A stretch of DNA of 64,000 bases from contig CAIRYG010000010.1 in the NCBI GenBank assembly GCA_903882745.1, positions 248,001-312,000 on the forward strand. The letters are read 5' to 3'. This DNA is from an uncultured Gemmatimonadota bacterium. Its GTDB lineage: Bacteria > Gemmatimonadota > Gemmatimonadetes > Gemmatimonadales > Gemmatimonadaceae. Shown piece by piece: positions 1-8,620 of this stretch (its first letter is position 1; each line of letters opens with the position of its first letter). Both the position numbers and the translations under genes were made by a program. The notes beneath the pieces are model-generated. The model did no database searches and had not been told where the DNA came from. It saw only the letters and a program-made list of their open reading frames with translations.

Positions 1-1
1 C

Positions 2-844
2 GGCTTCCACCTGATCAAGGTCGATGCCAAGAAGGGCGACACGCTCACGATTCGCCACATCCTCAAGCTGGTGAAGCAGGGCGATTCGTCGGCCACCGCA
101 ACGGACCGCAAGGCCGACCAGTTGGCCAAGATCGCGGCTGGTGCGGACGTGCCGGCAAAGTTCGACAGCGCCGCGAAGTCGATGGGGCTGCTCGTCTCGC
201 GCATTGAAGTGATGGACGGCGACCAGGCGATCTACCTCGGCCGCACGGTGCCGAGCGCTGGCGCGTGGGCCTTTGGCGGCGCGCGCGTTGGTGAGTCGAG
301 CGACCTGTTTGACGATGACCAGGCGTATTACATGGTCCGTTTGGACTCGCTGCGTCAGGGCGGCGTGCAGCCGCTCTCGGTCGTCAAGGACGAGGTGAAG
401 CAGCTCGTCGCCCGCGAGAAGGCACTGGCCGCGCTGGTGAACGACGCCAAGTCGCTGGCTCAGGCGGCCGCGAGCGGCACGCTGGAAGCCGCTGCGCAGG
501 CCAAGGGGCTGACCGTCGCCAAGGAAGGCCCGTTTACTCGCTCCATGGGCGCCTCGGGGCTTGGCGGCGTCAGTGAAGCGACCGGCGCGGCCTTCACCGC
601 CCCGATCGGCCAGGTCACTGGTCCGATCAAGACGGAAAGCGCCGTGTTCGTGTTCCGCGTCGACAAGCGCGTCGAAAGCGACGAAGCGGCATGGACGGCG
701 CAGAAGACCTTCCAGCGCGACCAGATCACGCGCAGCCTGCGTGAACAGCGCGTGCGGATGTACCTCGATAACCTGCGCAAGGCTGCCGACCTCAAGGATC
801 ACCGCAAGGAGATTCAGTCGTCCCAGCGTCGCACCACGAGCTGA
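2..844 (+). CDS. Peptidyl-prolyl cis-trans isomerase, parvulin/SurA-PpiD type (5' truncated by window edge)
   Basis: The reading frame is open from base 2, so the N-terminal part lies outside the window; about 280 residues are visible. The first residues (GFHLIKV) are the typical C-terminal strand of a rotamase domain, and RHILK a few residues later is the typical first strand of a parvulin domain, suggesting two tandem domains. Parvulin proteins of this kind fold outer-membrane or secreted proteins in the periplasm. The charged helical tail after residue 220 fits a SurA/PpiD-like chaperone region. It is the only protein gene on the plus strand, converges on tatA, and shares a bidirectional terminator with it. 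Whether it is SurA-, PpiD- or PrsA-like cannot be decided without the N-terminus. Confidence 0.8.
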   Translation, partial: GFHLIKVDAKKGDTLTIRHILKLVKQGDSSATATDRKADQLAKIAAGADVPAKFDSAAKSMGLLVSRIEVMDGDQAIYLGRTVPSAGAWAFGGARVGESSDLFDDDQAYYMVRLDSLRQGGVQPLSVVKDEVKQLVAREKALAALVNDAKSLAQAAASGTLEAAAQAKGLTVAKEGPFTRSMGASGLGGVSEATGAAFTAPIGQVTGPIKTESAVFVFRVDKRVESDEAAWTAQKTFQRDQITRSLREQRVRMYLDNLRKAADLKDHRKEIQSSQRRTTS

Positions 845-868
845 GCGCCCCAGATCATTGGGCATGAC

Positions 869-901
869 GAAGGGGGAGCGGCCAATGGCCGCTCCCCCTT
901 C
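869..901. terminator. Bidirectional hairpin terminator between the PPIase gene and tatA
   Basis: A 15-bp perfect stem (869-883 with 887-901) closes a 3-nt AAT loop. It lies 25 bp after the PPIase stop and 25 bp after the tatA stop on the opposite strand. T-rich tracts are short on both sides, so termination strength is inferred from stem stability. Confidence 0.75.
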
Positions 902-925
902 TGACTTCTCGCGCTATAACTCCGC

Positions 926-1168
926 TTAGATCAAGCGCTTCGGCTCCGAGGATGCCGACTCCTCATGCGAAACCGACTGCGATGCGCGGGGCAACGCCTC
1001 GACGGCAGGCGGCTCGGCGATGTCACGTTGCACATCGTTCATGTTCTTCTTGAACTCCTTGATCCCCTTGCCGAACGAGCCGGCAATCTCAGGGATACGC
1101 TTGGCGCCGAACAGCAGCAGGATTGCCAGCACGGCCAAGCCCATCTCCATCGGTCCCATTCCGAACAT
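926..1168 (-). CDS. tatA: Sec-independent protein translocase protein TatA
   Basis: TatA forms the protein-conducting element of the twin-arginine translocase, which exports folded proteins across the inner membrane. The 80-aa product has one short N-terminal hydrophobic helix (about residues 8-21), the family hinge FGAKRIPEI, an amphipathic helix with FGKGIKEFKK, and a polar tail, all standard for TatA/E. TatB is usually longer and lacks this hinge. The start is supported by a perfect AGGAGG six bases upstream. It is the last gene of a co-directional string that begins with tatC about 13 kb upstream, so the two Tat genes flank the hut cluster. Confidence 0.93.
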   Translation of the reverse strand: MFGMGPMEMGLAVLAILLLFGAKRIPEIAGSFGKGIKEFKKNMNDVQRDIAEPPAVEALPRASQSVSHEESASSEPKRLI

Positions 1169-1174
1169 GTGTTG

Positions 1175-1180
1175 CCTCCT
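1175..1180 (-). promoter_or_regulatory. Shine-Dalgarno site of tatA
   Basis: A perfect AGGAGG on the minus strand, six bases from the tatA ATG. It overlaps the stop codon of the upstream DUF4321 gene, implying translational coupling. Confidence 0.75.
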
Positions 1181-1460
1181 AGAACAACGACCGCGCGATC
1201 AAGTAAGCGGCGAGGACCCCGACGAGACTCAGCAACGAGACGTCGAGCGCGAGCGGTCCAACCGCGAATTTCAAGATAATCAGGTTGATCTCTATGGCGC
1301 CAATACCCGGGGTCACCCCGGTGGTCAGGAACTCCTTTGCTGCACCAGCCGGCAACCACAACCGGCCAGCCTGGGTCAGGAGGCCCCCCACGACAAATCC
1401 AATAGCCAGTACTAGGCCATGGAACCCCGGCCGATGCCTAGAAGATCCTTTGATGGCCAT
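1179..1460 (-). CDS. DUF4321-type small membrane protein
   Basis: A 93-aa protein with two hydrophobic segments (about residues 12-35 and 63-92) around a conserved-looking middle containing TPGIGAIEINL. This layout and composition match DUF4321 proteins, small membrane proteins of unknown function. I placed the start at the ATG at 1460, two bases after the stop of the polyprenyl synthase gene. The open frame extends further upstream, but that part is arginine-rich out-of-frame sequence of the synthase gene. Its position between isoprenoid synthesis and tatA gives no clear functional hint. Confidence 0.7.
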   Translation of the reverse strand: MAIKGSSRHRPGFHGLVLAIGFVVGGLLTQAGRLWLPAGAAKEFLTTGVTPGIGAIEINLIILKFAVGPLALDVSLLSLVGVLAAYLIARSLF

Positions 1461-1462
1461 CG

Positions 1463-2467
1463 TTACGACCGCCGATCCATCACGTACGCAATCGCATCCG
1501 TGAGCGACTCCCGCGAGTCGGAGTCTGGAATGCCGTCGAGTGCTTCCTCGGCTTCTTGTGCGAACGCTTCGCCTTGGCGGCGCGCGTACTCCAGACCGCC
1601 GCACTCGGCCACAATCGCCACGACATCAGCGATCTCGCCGTCGTCGGGGGTCGGGTTCGCGAAGAGGGCCTCGGTCCGACTCCGTTGCACCGCCGACATC
1701 GACGGCAGCGCGGCGATCAGCGGCAAGGTGACCTTATGCTCGCGCAGGTCATTGCCGCTGGGCTTTCCCGTAACGCTCTCGGTCTCGGTGTAGTCGAGGA
1801 GGTCGTCGGCAACCTGAAAGGCCATCCCGAGTCGCTCGCCAAAGCGACGGAGCCGATCGCGATACTGCGGCGCACCACAAATCGCGCCGACCTCACAGGC
1901 CGCACCGAGGAGCGATGCCGTCTTGGCCCGATTGAGGTTAAAGTAGTCGCGCTCACTGAAGTTCAGCGCATCGTACGATGACAGCTGGCGCATCTCGCCC
2001 AGCGTCATGTCATTCGACGCCGAGGAGAAGGCGCGCAACGCCTCGAGATCGCCGAGTCGCACGAGTTCGGCGACGGCCTTGGAGAACAGATAGTCGCCCA
2101 TGATGACCGCGATCTGATGCGAGAACAGTGCGTTGATCGTGGGTTGGCCGCGACGCACGTTAGAGTGGTCGACGGAATCGTCGTGGACGACGCTGGCGAG
2201 GTGCACGAGTTCGGCCACCGCGGCGAGCGCCGTCGCGTGCTCACTCGGCTCACCGTCGAGACTGGCAGCCAAGAGGAGGAGCGTGGGGCGGAACATCTTC
2301 CCCTTCATCCCCATCAGGTGCGTATTGGCGGCCTCGATGAGTGGCGTGTCCGCTTTGACGATGCGCCACATCTCGTCGGGCACGCGCTCGAGCTGCTCGC
2401 GCACGGGCCCTTGGATCTCGCGGAGGGCGGCGGCCACGGGAATACGCAGGCGTGCCTCGATAGTCAC
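1463..2467 (-). CDS. Polyprenyl diphosphate synthase (octaprenyl/heptaprenyl type)
   Basis: This enzyme condenses isopentenyl diphosphate units onto an allylic primer to make the long isoprenoid tail of quinones. The 334-aa length is normal for trans-prenyltransferases. The first aspartate-rich motif is DDSVD at residues 96-100, followed by the RRGQPT substrate loop. The second is DDLLD at 221-225. The residues before the first motif are Ala-Ser-Val-Val-His, which together with the overall length point to a long-chain (C35-C40) synthase rather than a C15 enzyme. The ATG overlaps the stop of the upstream TPR gene by four bases (ATGA), so the two are probably co-translated. Exact chain length cannot be read from sequence alone. 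Confidence 0.9.
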   Translation of the reverse strand: MTIEARLRIPVAAALREIQGPVREQLERVPDEMWRIVKADTPLIEAANTHLMGMKGKMFRPTLLLLAASLDGEPSEHATALAAVAELVHLASVVHDDSVDHSNVRRGQPTINALFSHQIAVIMGDYLFSKAVAELVRLGDLEALRAFSSASNDMTLGEMRQLSSYDALNFSERDYFNLNRAKTASLLGAACEVGAICGAPQYRDRLRRFGERLGMAFQVADDLLDYTETESVTGKPSGNDLREHKVTLPLIAALPSMSAVQRSRTEALFANPTPDDGEIADVVAIVAECGGLEYARRQGEAFAQEAEEALDGIPDSDSRESLTDAIAYVMDRRS

Positions 2468-4530
2468 GAGCGCACCTGATCAAGAGCGTTCAGCCTGTCA
2501 CCTACGTCGCGGAATTGAATATCCACAGCGAAGACCCTTTCGAAGTAACCTCTGGCGTCGGCGAGCTTGCCCAACGACTCGCACACCGACGCGATCAAGT
2601 ACAGCACCCCCACCAACTGTTCGTCCGCAGCCCCAGGTTCGTTGATGGCCCGCTGCAGAATGGTGTGGGCGACCGACAGCTGCCCCTTTTCGATAAAACA
2701 CTGCCCCAGCGCTTCGAACGTGCGCACACGCTGCGCCGTGCCCCGTAGCGCCTTCTGGAACTGCGCAATCGCCTCGTCGAGCAGCCCCATCTCTTTGAAG
2801 GCCACGCCGAGGTCGTAATGTGACTCTGAATCAGCGTCATCGACGTTCTCGGCGACGCCCTGTTTGAACTTCTGCAGCATGTCGGCGAAGTCCGCCTTCT
2901 CGTCACCTGAAGGCTGGTTCGCACCGACGACCATCCGCGTGGATTTTGGCACCGCGTCTTCGCGAAGCCAGTCCCCCAGCGAAACGTAGTCGCCATCACT
3001 CCCCTTCGCAGGGGGCGCCGGGGGCTCAGGGGGCGCGGAGGGCGCAGCTGGGGGGTGGGGGGCAGCTGGAGCCTCGGGCGCCGGCGCGAGGGCTTGAGGA
3101 GCCTCGGGCGCTGCCGCAAAGGCGTTCAGCGCCTCGCGGGGGCGTGGGTCGTCTGGTGCAAGCTCCAGCACGCTCCGGTAGACCACCTGCGCCTTCTGCG
3201 GCTGACCGTCGCGCATGAGCGCGTCGGCGAGGGCGAGGTAGTCGACCACGAGACTCTGTGCGTCGTTCGCCCGGTAGGTATTCTCGACCAGTTTCTCGTG
3301 ATGCCGAACAGACTCCGGCTCGAGGCGCAGAATCTCTTTCAGCACCGACCGTGCCGTGACGAAGTCGCTGCTTCGCTCAAATCCATCGAGCGCGGCCTGC
3401 AGTTCGGTGATCCCCGCATCGCGATCGCCCCGATCGAGCAAGGCTTCCGCGTATTCTCGGCGCAACCCGTGATCGTCGGGTGCGGCATCCAAAGCGGCCC
3501 TGAGCATGCTGACCGAATCGGCGAGCATCACCGACGACCGGCGCGGAGGCGCTGGCGCGGTCGAGTCGTCCCCGTCGAGCAAGGACTCCCCGAGGTCAAT
3601 CAACTCGAGGGGCGCCGACACGGCGGGCTCGTCGGAGGCGACGAACGACGTATCGAACGACGTGTCGAACGGAGCATCGAACGGGGTAGTCAGCGCGGGC
3701 TCTTGCTCGCCCACGTCGAGCATGGGCAGTGCGCTGAGCGCCTGTTCAGCGGCGGGCGCGGCGGGCGCGGCGGGCGCGGCGGGCGCGGCGGGCGCGGCGG
3801 GCGTTGGCTCGGCCAGCGAGGTCCGCTCGAGCCCTAGGACCTCGGGGGTGTCGAGATCAAGGAACACCAAGTCGTGGCGTTGCGTGGCTTGCTTCGAGAA
3901 CTCGGTCGAAACGGTCGCCGTGGGGTCGATCGCGCGCAGCCGCTCCGCGGTTGCCTCTGCCTCGGCGTCGCGCCCCACGCTGGTGTAGCGCGCGTACAGC
4001 TGTTGGAGCTGTTCAACGGCCTCGGCGGTGCGTCCCGCCGAGCGCAGCTGTTCGGCCAACATGAGGCGGAAGTCGTCCTGATCCGGACAGAGCTGGGCGA
4101 ACTCTTTCAGCGCGCGGAACGACTCTTTCTCGTCACCCGCATTGCGCATGCGGTCGGCGTACTCGAGGAAGTTCTGCTTGGCGTCTCCCTTGAAGCCCTT
4201 TGCCGCGCTGATTTTCCCGAGCTTGTAGTAGACGACCGCTCGTCCCGGCGAGGTGCGCAGAATCTTGTTGCAGAGCGCAATCGCGTTATTGAAGAAGCCC
4301 CCGTTCTCGTACAGATCGACGGCGCGCTCGTAGACGGCGACGGCCTCGGGCACATTGCCGACCCGGACGAGGAGATCACCCACGCGATTGTAGAGGCTGA
4401 CATCAGGGCTGTCTCCCTGGCCGGCGTCATACGCGGCGAGAATTTCCTGATAGGTCGCTACAGCCTTGTCGAGCTGTTTTTTTAGCTCGAATTCGGCAGC
4501 CTTCTTCTTGAGTGCAGCGACGTTGGGCAT
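2464..4530 (-). CDS. Large TPR-repeat protein with Ala/Pro-rich linkers
   Basis: The 688-aa product begins with a helical repeat typical of tetratricopeptide repeats (AVATYQEIL, then VAVYERAVDLY). Further TPR blocks lie around residues 340-460 and 570-680. These are separated by low-complexity Ala/Pro linkers, one of which is a run of PAA triplets encoded by a 9-bp tandem repeat. No signal peptide or catalytic motif is visible, so it is probably a cytoplasmic scaffold or adaptor. It overlaps the downstream polyprenyl synthase gene by four bases and follows hutI by 77 bp. Function unknown. Confidence 0.8.
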   Translation of the reverse strand: MPNVAALKKKAAEFELKKQLDKAVATYQEILAAYDAGQGDSPDVSLYNRVGDLLVRVGNVPEAVAVYERAVDLYENGGFFNNAIALCNKILRTSPGRAVVYYKLGKISAAKGFKGDAKQNFLEYADRMRNAGDEKESFRALKEFAQLCPDQDDFRLMLAEQLRSAGRTAEAVEQLQQLYARYTSVGRDAEAEATAERLRAIDPTATVSTEFSKQATQRHDLVFLDLDTPEVLGLERTSLAEPTPAAPAAPAAPAAPAAPAAEQALSALPMLDVGEQEPALTTPFDAPFDTSFDTSFVASDEPAVSAPLELIDLGESLLDGDDSTAPAPPRRSSVMLADSVSMLRAALDAAPDDHGLRREYAEALLDRGDRDAGITELQAALDGFERSSDFVTARSVLKEILRLEPESVRHHEKLVENTYRANDAQSLVVDYLALADALMRDGQPQKAQVVYRSVLELAPDDPRPREALNAFAAAPEAPQALAPAPEAPAAPHPPAAPSAPPEPPAPPAKGSDGDYVSLGDWLREDAVPKSTRMVVGANQPSGDEKADFADMLQKFKQGVAENVDDADSESHYDLGVAFKEMGLLDEAIAQFQKALRGTAQRVRTFEALGQCFIEKGQLSVAHTILQRAINEPGAADEQLVGVLYLIASVCESLGKLADARGYFERVFAVDIQFRDVGDRLNALDQVRS
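3751..3804 (-). repeat. 9-bp coding minisatellite (six units) in the TPR protein gene
   Basis: Five perfect tandem copies of GGCGGGCGC plus one copy differing in the last base. On the coding strand they encode a run of Pro-Ala-Ala triplets in a linker between TPR blocks. Because the unit is a multiple of three, copy-number change would alter linker length without shifting the frame. Confidence 0.9.
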
Positions 4531-4607
4531 AATGGGGACAGCAGAAACTCAGGGACCGCAAGACGCAGGAGAGGACACAGTAGTCCACACGCTGTAAAGC
4601 TACCCGT

Positions 4608-5867
4608 TCAACTCGTCAGGTGACAAGCACGACCGCGGCTCCAGGACGCAAGGCAGCGGTGGTCGCCGTACCAGTACGGGAGCTCGCGGATGTCCTCAAT
4701 CTCAAAGAGCGCGAGGTCGGCAGCGTATCCGGGCGCGAGCTGACCGGTTTCGGCGGCAAGGCCTAGCGCGGCGGCCCCGTTCACCGTGGCGGCCAGCATG
4801 GCTTCGGCGACCGACAACTTGAGCTGACTCACCGCGAGGGTGAGCATCAACGGGAAGTTCACCGTTGGCGATGTGCCTGGGTTGAAGTCGGTGGCGAGGG
4901 CGATGGCGGCGCCCGCATTGAGAAGGGCACGCGCGGGGGCCTGTTGCTGGCGGCCCAGAAAAAGCATGGTGCCGGGGAGCAGGGTCGCGACCGTCGGGCT
5001 TGCCGCCAGCGCGGCAATGCCGTCGTCGCTGATTGCTGCGAGATGGTCGGCGCTCGTGGCTCCAAGCTCAGCCGCGAGTTCGGCAGCGCCGCCTGGCTCG
5101 AGCTCGTCGGCGTGCAGCTTGATCAGCAATCCGTGGGCGCGCGCCGCGGTGAGAATATGCCGCGATTCCCGCACCGTGTAGACGCCGGGCTCACAAAAGA
5201 TATCGGCAAAGCGCGCGAGCCCCTCGGCCTGCACGAGCGGCAGCATCTCGTGCACAATCAGCGCGATATACTCCTCGCGAGTTCGCGGCGCGGCGCGGAA
5301 CTCTCGTGGAATTTCATGTGCGCCAAGGAAGGTCGGGACGATCCGCATCGGGAGCGCGTCCTGGAGACGGCGGATCACGCGCAGCGATCTGATCTCCGCC
5401 TCAACCGACAACCCATAGCCGCTTTTGACTTCGACGGTCGTCGTCCCGTGTGCCGCGAGGCGGCGGAGACGCGGCAGCGCGAGGGCGAACAGGTCGTCCT
5501 CGGAGCGGGTGCGGAGGTCGCGCACCGAGCTGTGGATCCCCCCGCCCTGCTTCGCAATGTCCATGTACCCCAAGCCGGACGCGCGCAGCTCTTGCTCTTC
5601 GTGTCTCGGCTTGCCGAAGATGCCGTGCGTGTGAGAGTCGACAAGGCCCGGAGTCAGGACCCCACCGCGACAATCGATGCGCTCGGCCTGTGGCGAGGCG
5701 CGTTCCAGAGCGTCCTGCGGGGCGACGGCGACGATGCGATCCCCTTCCACGAGGACGGCATGTCCGGAGAGCACCCCAGCATCACGGAACTCGACCCCGC
5801 GACGGGCGCGACCGGGTCCAGCGCAGGTGACGACTTGGGCGGCGTTGAAGAAGAGCGACTGGGGCAT
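4608..5867 (-). CDS. hutI: Imidazolonepropionase
   Basis: HutI hydrolyses 4-imidazolone-5-propionate to N-formimino-L-glutamate, the third step of histidine degradation. The 419-aa protein is an amidohydrolase-superfamily member: SHTHGIF (His79 and His81) carries the N-terminal metal ligands, the segment GKPRHEEQEL and the GGGI box are HutI-specific, and DFNPGTSP near the C-terminus supplies the conserved Asp. Length is normal (about 400-420). It lies 24 bp downstream of a radical SAM gene, separating it from hutU and hutH. No hutG or hutF for the next step is present in the window. Confidence 0.95.
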   Translation of the reverse strand: MPQSLFFNAAQVVTCAGPGRARRGVEFRDAGVLSGHAVLVEGDRIVAVAPQDALERASPQAERIDCRGGVLTPGLVDSHTHGIFGKPRHEEQELRASGLGYMDIAKQGGGIHSSVRDLRTRSEDDLFALALPRLRRLAAHGTTTVEVKSGYGLSVEAEIRSLRVIRRLQDALPMRIVPTFLGAHEIPREFRAAPRTREEYIALIVHEMLPLVQAEGLARFADIFCEPGVYTVRESRHILTAARAHGLLIKLHADELEPGGAAELAAELGATSADHLAAISDDGIAALAASPTVATLLPGTMLFLGRQQQAPARALLNAGAAIALATDFNPGTSPTVNFPLMLTLAVSQLKLSVAEAMLAATVNGAAALGLAAETGQLAPGYAADLALFEIEDIRELPYWYGDHRCLASWSRGRACHLTS

Positions 5868-5891
5868 TGGCGTAAGCTACGACGGCGGGCG

Positions 5892-6860
5892 CTACGCCAG
5901 CAAATCCTGGAACCGTGAAATCGTCAGCGGCGCCTGTGCTTCACCACGACACGCGTAGTAGCACTTATTGCACGCAATCGGCTCGTAGCCGGCGTAGGTC
6001 GTCCAGTGCCCGTCGGTTGGGAAGTCGGGGCAGCGGCGCACCTCGCCCACCGGATTGATGTGGATGGTGTCTTGGCCCGCTTTGCAGGGCTCGCGCATCT
6101 CGCCACGGAGATAGCGCGGGATGTTCGCGATGTACCAGTCGGAGTTACTTAGAACGCCGCGGTTCTTGCGCTTGAACTCGAGCAATTCTGCGACCAGCGC
6201 ATCGATCCGGAGCAGCTGCTCGTTGCGAATGAGATGTTCCGTGTTGCCGTTCTTGAAGTCCGTGTACACCGACAAATTTGCCCCCGCGCCCACCGAAGCC
6301 GCGTGGCGCACAATCCCCATGATGTCGTCGAGGTTGTCGTGTTTGATGACCGAGTTGAACCGCACGGTCATGCCGCGCTCGACCATCTGCGGGACGGTGG
6401 TGAGGATCTTCTGCGTAAGCCCCGGAATTTGCCGTGCCGCGTCGTGGCGCTCGTCGAGGTAATCGAGCGAGATGTTGAACTGCACCACGCCGGCATCCCA
6501 GAGCGCCTGTGCACGGTCGACGGTGAGCATCGCGCCGTGGGTAATCACCGTGATGTACGTGTAGGGCGAGGCCTGGTCGACCTCGCGCACGAGCTCCTCG
6601 AGATCACGCCGCAACAGGGGCTCGCCCCCGGTGAACGTGATCATCATTGGCTGAAAGTGGCGCGCCGCGTCGGCGAACGACTTGAGCTCACGCGCTTTCT
6701 CCGACGGGTCGGTCTTCCAATAATCACAGAAGCCGCATTGCGCGTTGCAACGCATCGTGACCTCGAAGTGCACGAGGACGGGGCGCTTGGCGAGTCGGAG
6801 TCGCGCGTACTTGATCGAGAACGGAATCAAGTGCCACGGCTTGAACTTCTTGGACAGCAT
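5892..6860 (-). CDS. Radical SAM/SPASM-like protein embedded in the hut cluster
   Basis: The 322-aa product has the radical SAM signature C-x3-C-x2-C (Cys38, Cys42, Cys45, in MRCNAQCGFCDYW) that binds a 4Fe-4S cluster and cleaves S-adenosylmethionine, followed by the GGEPLL SAM-binding motif. The C-terminal 70 residues contain five more cysteines, in CKAGQ, RRCPDF, ACNKCYYACRG. These resemble a shortened SPASM or twitch auxiliary-cluster domain. The substrate is unknown. It sits between hutU (50 bp) and hutI (24 bp) on the same strand, so co-expression with histidine degradation is likely. A role in that pathway is only inference. Confidence 0.85.
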   Translation of the reverse strand: MLSKKFKPWHLIPFSIKYARLRLAKRPVLVHFEVTMRCNAQCGFCDYWKTDPSEKARELKSFADAARHFQPMMITFTGGEPLLRRDLEELVREVDQASPYTYITVITHGAMLTVDRAQALWDAGVVQFNISLDYLDERHDAARQIPGLTQKILTTVPQMVERGMTVRFNSVIKHDNLDDIMGIVRHAASVGAGANLSVYTDFKNGNTEHLIRNEQLLRIDALVAELLEFKRKNRGVLSNSDWYIANIPRYLRGEMREPCKAGQDTIHINPVGEVRRCPDFPTDGHWTTYAGYEPIACNKCYYACRGEAQAPLTISRFQDLLA

Positions 6861-6910
6861 CGGGGCCTTATTCTAGTCAGCAGTCGCCCCGTGGGGTGAC
6901 CGCCGAGGGA

Positions 6911-8581
6911 TCAGAGCATCGGGAGATTGAGACCCTTGGCGCGGGCCGTGTCGCGGGCAATTTCGTAGCCGGCGTCCGCATGTCGTGCGACGCCGATGCC
7001 AGGATCGTTGGTCAGGACGCGCTCCAAGCGTACGCGCATCTCCTGAGTTCCGTCGGCGACGATCACCTGACCCGCGTGCAGCGAGTTGCCGATACCGACG
7101 CCACCGCCGTGATGGAAGCTGACCCAGGTGGAACCGCTTGCGACGTTGAGCAAGGCATTGAGGACCGCCCAGTCGGCGATGGCATCGCTGCCGTCCTTCA
7201 TAGCTTCAGTTTCGCGGAACGGGCTCGCCACGCTGCCGGTATCGAGATGATCGCGCCCGATCACGATGGGCGCGCTGAGTTCACCGTTCGCCACCAGATC
7301 GTTGAGCGCGACGCCAAACTTTGCGCGGTCCCCCTGCCCGAGCCAGCAGATTCGCGCGGGGAGTCCTTGAAACTGGATTTTCTCCTGCGCCTTTTCGATC
7401 CAGGTGCGGAGGTGGGTGTCGTCCGGGAATAGCTCCAGCGCGAGCCGATCGGTACGCGCAATATCGGCAGGGTCACCGGAGAGCGCAGCCCACCGGAAGG
7501 GCCCCTTCCCTTCGCAGAAGAGCGGGCGAATGTACTCGGGAACAAATCCGGGGATCGTGAACGCATCGGTGAGTCCGGCATCGAATGCCACCGTGCGGAT
7601 GTTGTTGCCGTAGTCAAAGGTGATGGCGCCGCGATCCTGCAGAGCGCGCATCGCACGCACATGGTCCACCGCACTCGCCGTCGAGCGCCGCACATACTCC
7701 GTCGGGTCCGACGTGCGCAACACCGCCGCGTCGGCGAGTGGCATTCCCGACGGGACGTAGCCGTTCAGCATGTCGTGGGCGCTGGTCTGGTCGGTAACCA
7801 CATCCGGCGTGACCCCACGGCGCACGAGCTCAGGAATCACCTCGGCGGCATTGCCGATCAGCCCCACGCTGAGCGCGCGCTTTGCGTCAGTCGACTTGCG
7901 AATCCATGCAAGGGCGGTGTCGAGCGAGTCGGTCATTTTATCGCAATATCCGGTCGCCAAACGCTTTTCAATGCGGGTCCGATCGACATCGATGCCGAGG
8001 ATTGCAGCGCCCTGCATCGTGGCGGCGAGTGTCTGGGCGCCACCCATGCCGCCGAGTCCAGCGGTGAGGATGAAACGACCCGCGAGCGAGCCGCCGAAGT
8101 GCTGGCGTGCGACGGCACCAAAGGTCTCGTACGTGCCCTGCACAATCCCCTGCGACCCAATGTAGATCCACGAGCCGGCGGTCATCTGCCCGTACATCAT
8201 GAGCCCCTTCCGCTCGAGCTCACGGAAGTGATCCCACGTGGCCCATCGGCCCACCAAGTTGCTATTTGCAATTAGGACGCGTGGTGCATGGGCATGCGTG
8301 CGGAAAACGGCGACCGGCTTCCCGCTCTGCACCAGCAACGTTTCATCGTTCTCGAGCGCTTGGAGCGACCGCACGATCGCGTCAAAGCTTTCCCAGTTGC
8401 GCGCGGCCTTCCCCGTTCCACCGTAGACCACCAAGTCCGCCGGACGCTCAGCGACATCAGGATCAAGGTTGTTCATGAGCATTCGCAGGGCAGCTTCCTG
8501 CTGCCACCCCTTGCAACTCAGCGTTGATCCTCTGGGGGCGCGAACGACGCGCGGCGTGGATTCAGCGACAGACATGGACAT
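6911..8581 (-). CDS. hutU: Urocanate hydratase
   Basis: HutU adds water to urocanate to give imidazolone propionate, using tightly bound NAD+ as an electrophile. Family hallmarks are visible: [17 protein letters not shown] near the N-terminus, the glycine-rich [10 protein letters not shown] of the NAD-binding region, and [15 protein letters not shown] with the conserved cysteine late in the protein. From the ATG at 8581 the product is 556 aa, the standard family length. The open frame allows a TTG three codons earlier and another ATG two codons later, and no clear Shine-Dalgarno decides between them. It follows hutH on the same strand. Confidence 0.95.
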   Translation of the reverse strand: MSMSVAESTPRVVRAPRGSTLSCKGWQQEAALRMLMNNLDPDVAERPADLVVYGGTGKAARNWESFDAIVRSLQALENDETLLVQSGKPVAVFRTHAHAPRVLIANSNLVGRWATWDHFRELERKGLMMYGQMTAGSWIYIGSQGIVQGTYETFGAVARQHFGGSLAGRFILTAGLGGMGGAQTLAATMQGAAILGIDVDRTRIEKRLATGYCDKMTDSLDTALAWIRKSTDAKRALSVGLIGNAAEVIPELVRRGVTPDVVTDQTSAHDMLNGYVPSGMPLADAAVLRTSDPTEYVRRSTASAVDHVRAMRALQDRGAITFDYGNNIRTVAFDAGLTDAFTIPGFVPEYIRPLFCEGKGPFRWAALSGDPADIARTDRLALELFPDDTHLRTWIEKAQEKIQFQGLPARICWLGQGDRAKFGVALNDLVANGELSAPIVIGRDHLDTGSVASPFRETEAMKDGSDAIADWAVLNALLNVASGSTWVSFHHGGGVGIGNSLHAGQVIVADGTQEMRVRLERVLTNDPGIGVARHADAGYEIARDTARAKGLNLPML

Positions 8582-8620
8582 CGGTATCAAAGGCTCGGGT
8601 CGTGGGGCAAACGCGACGAA

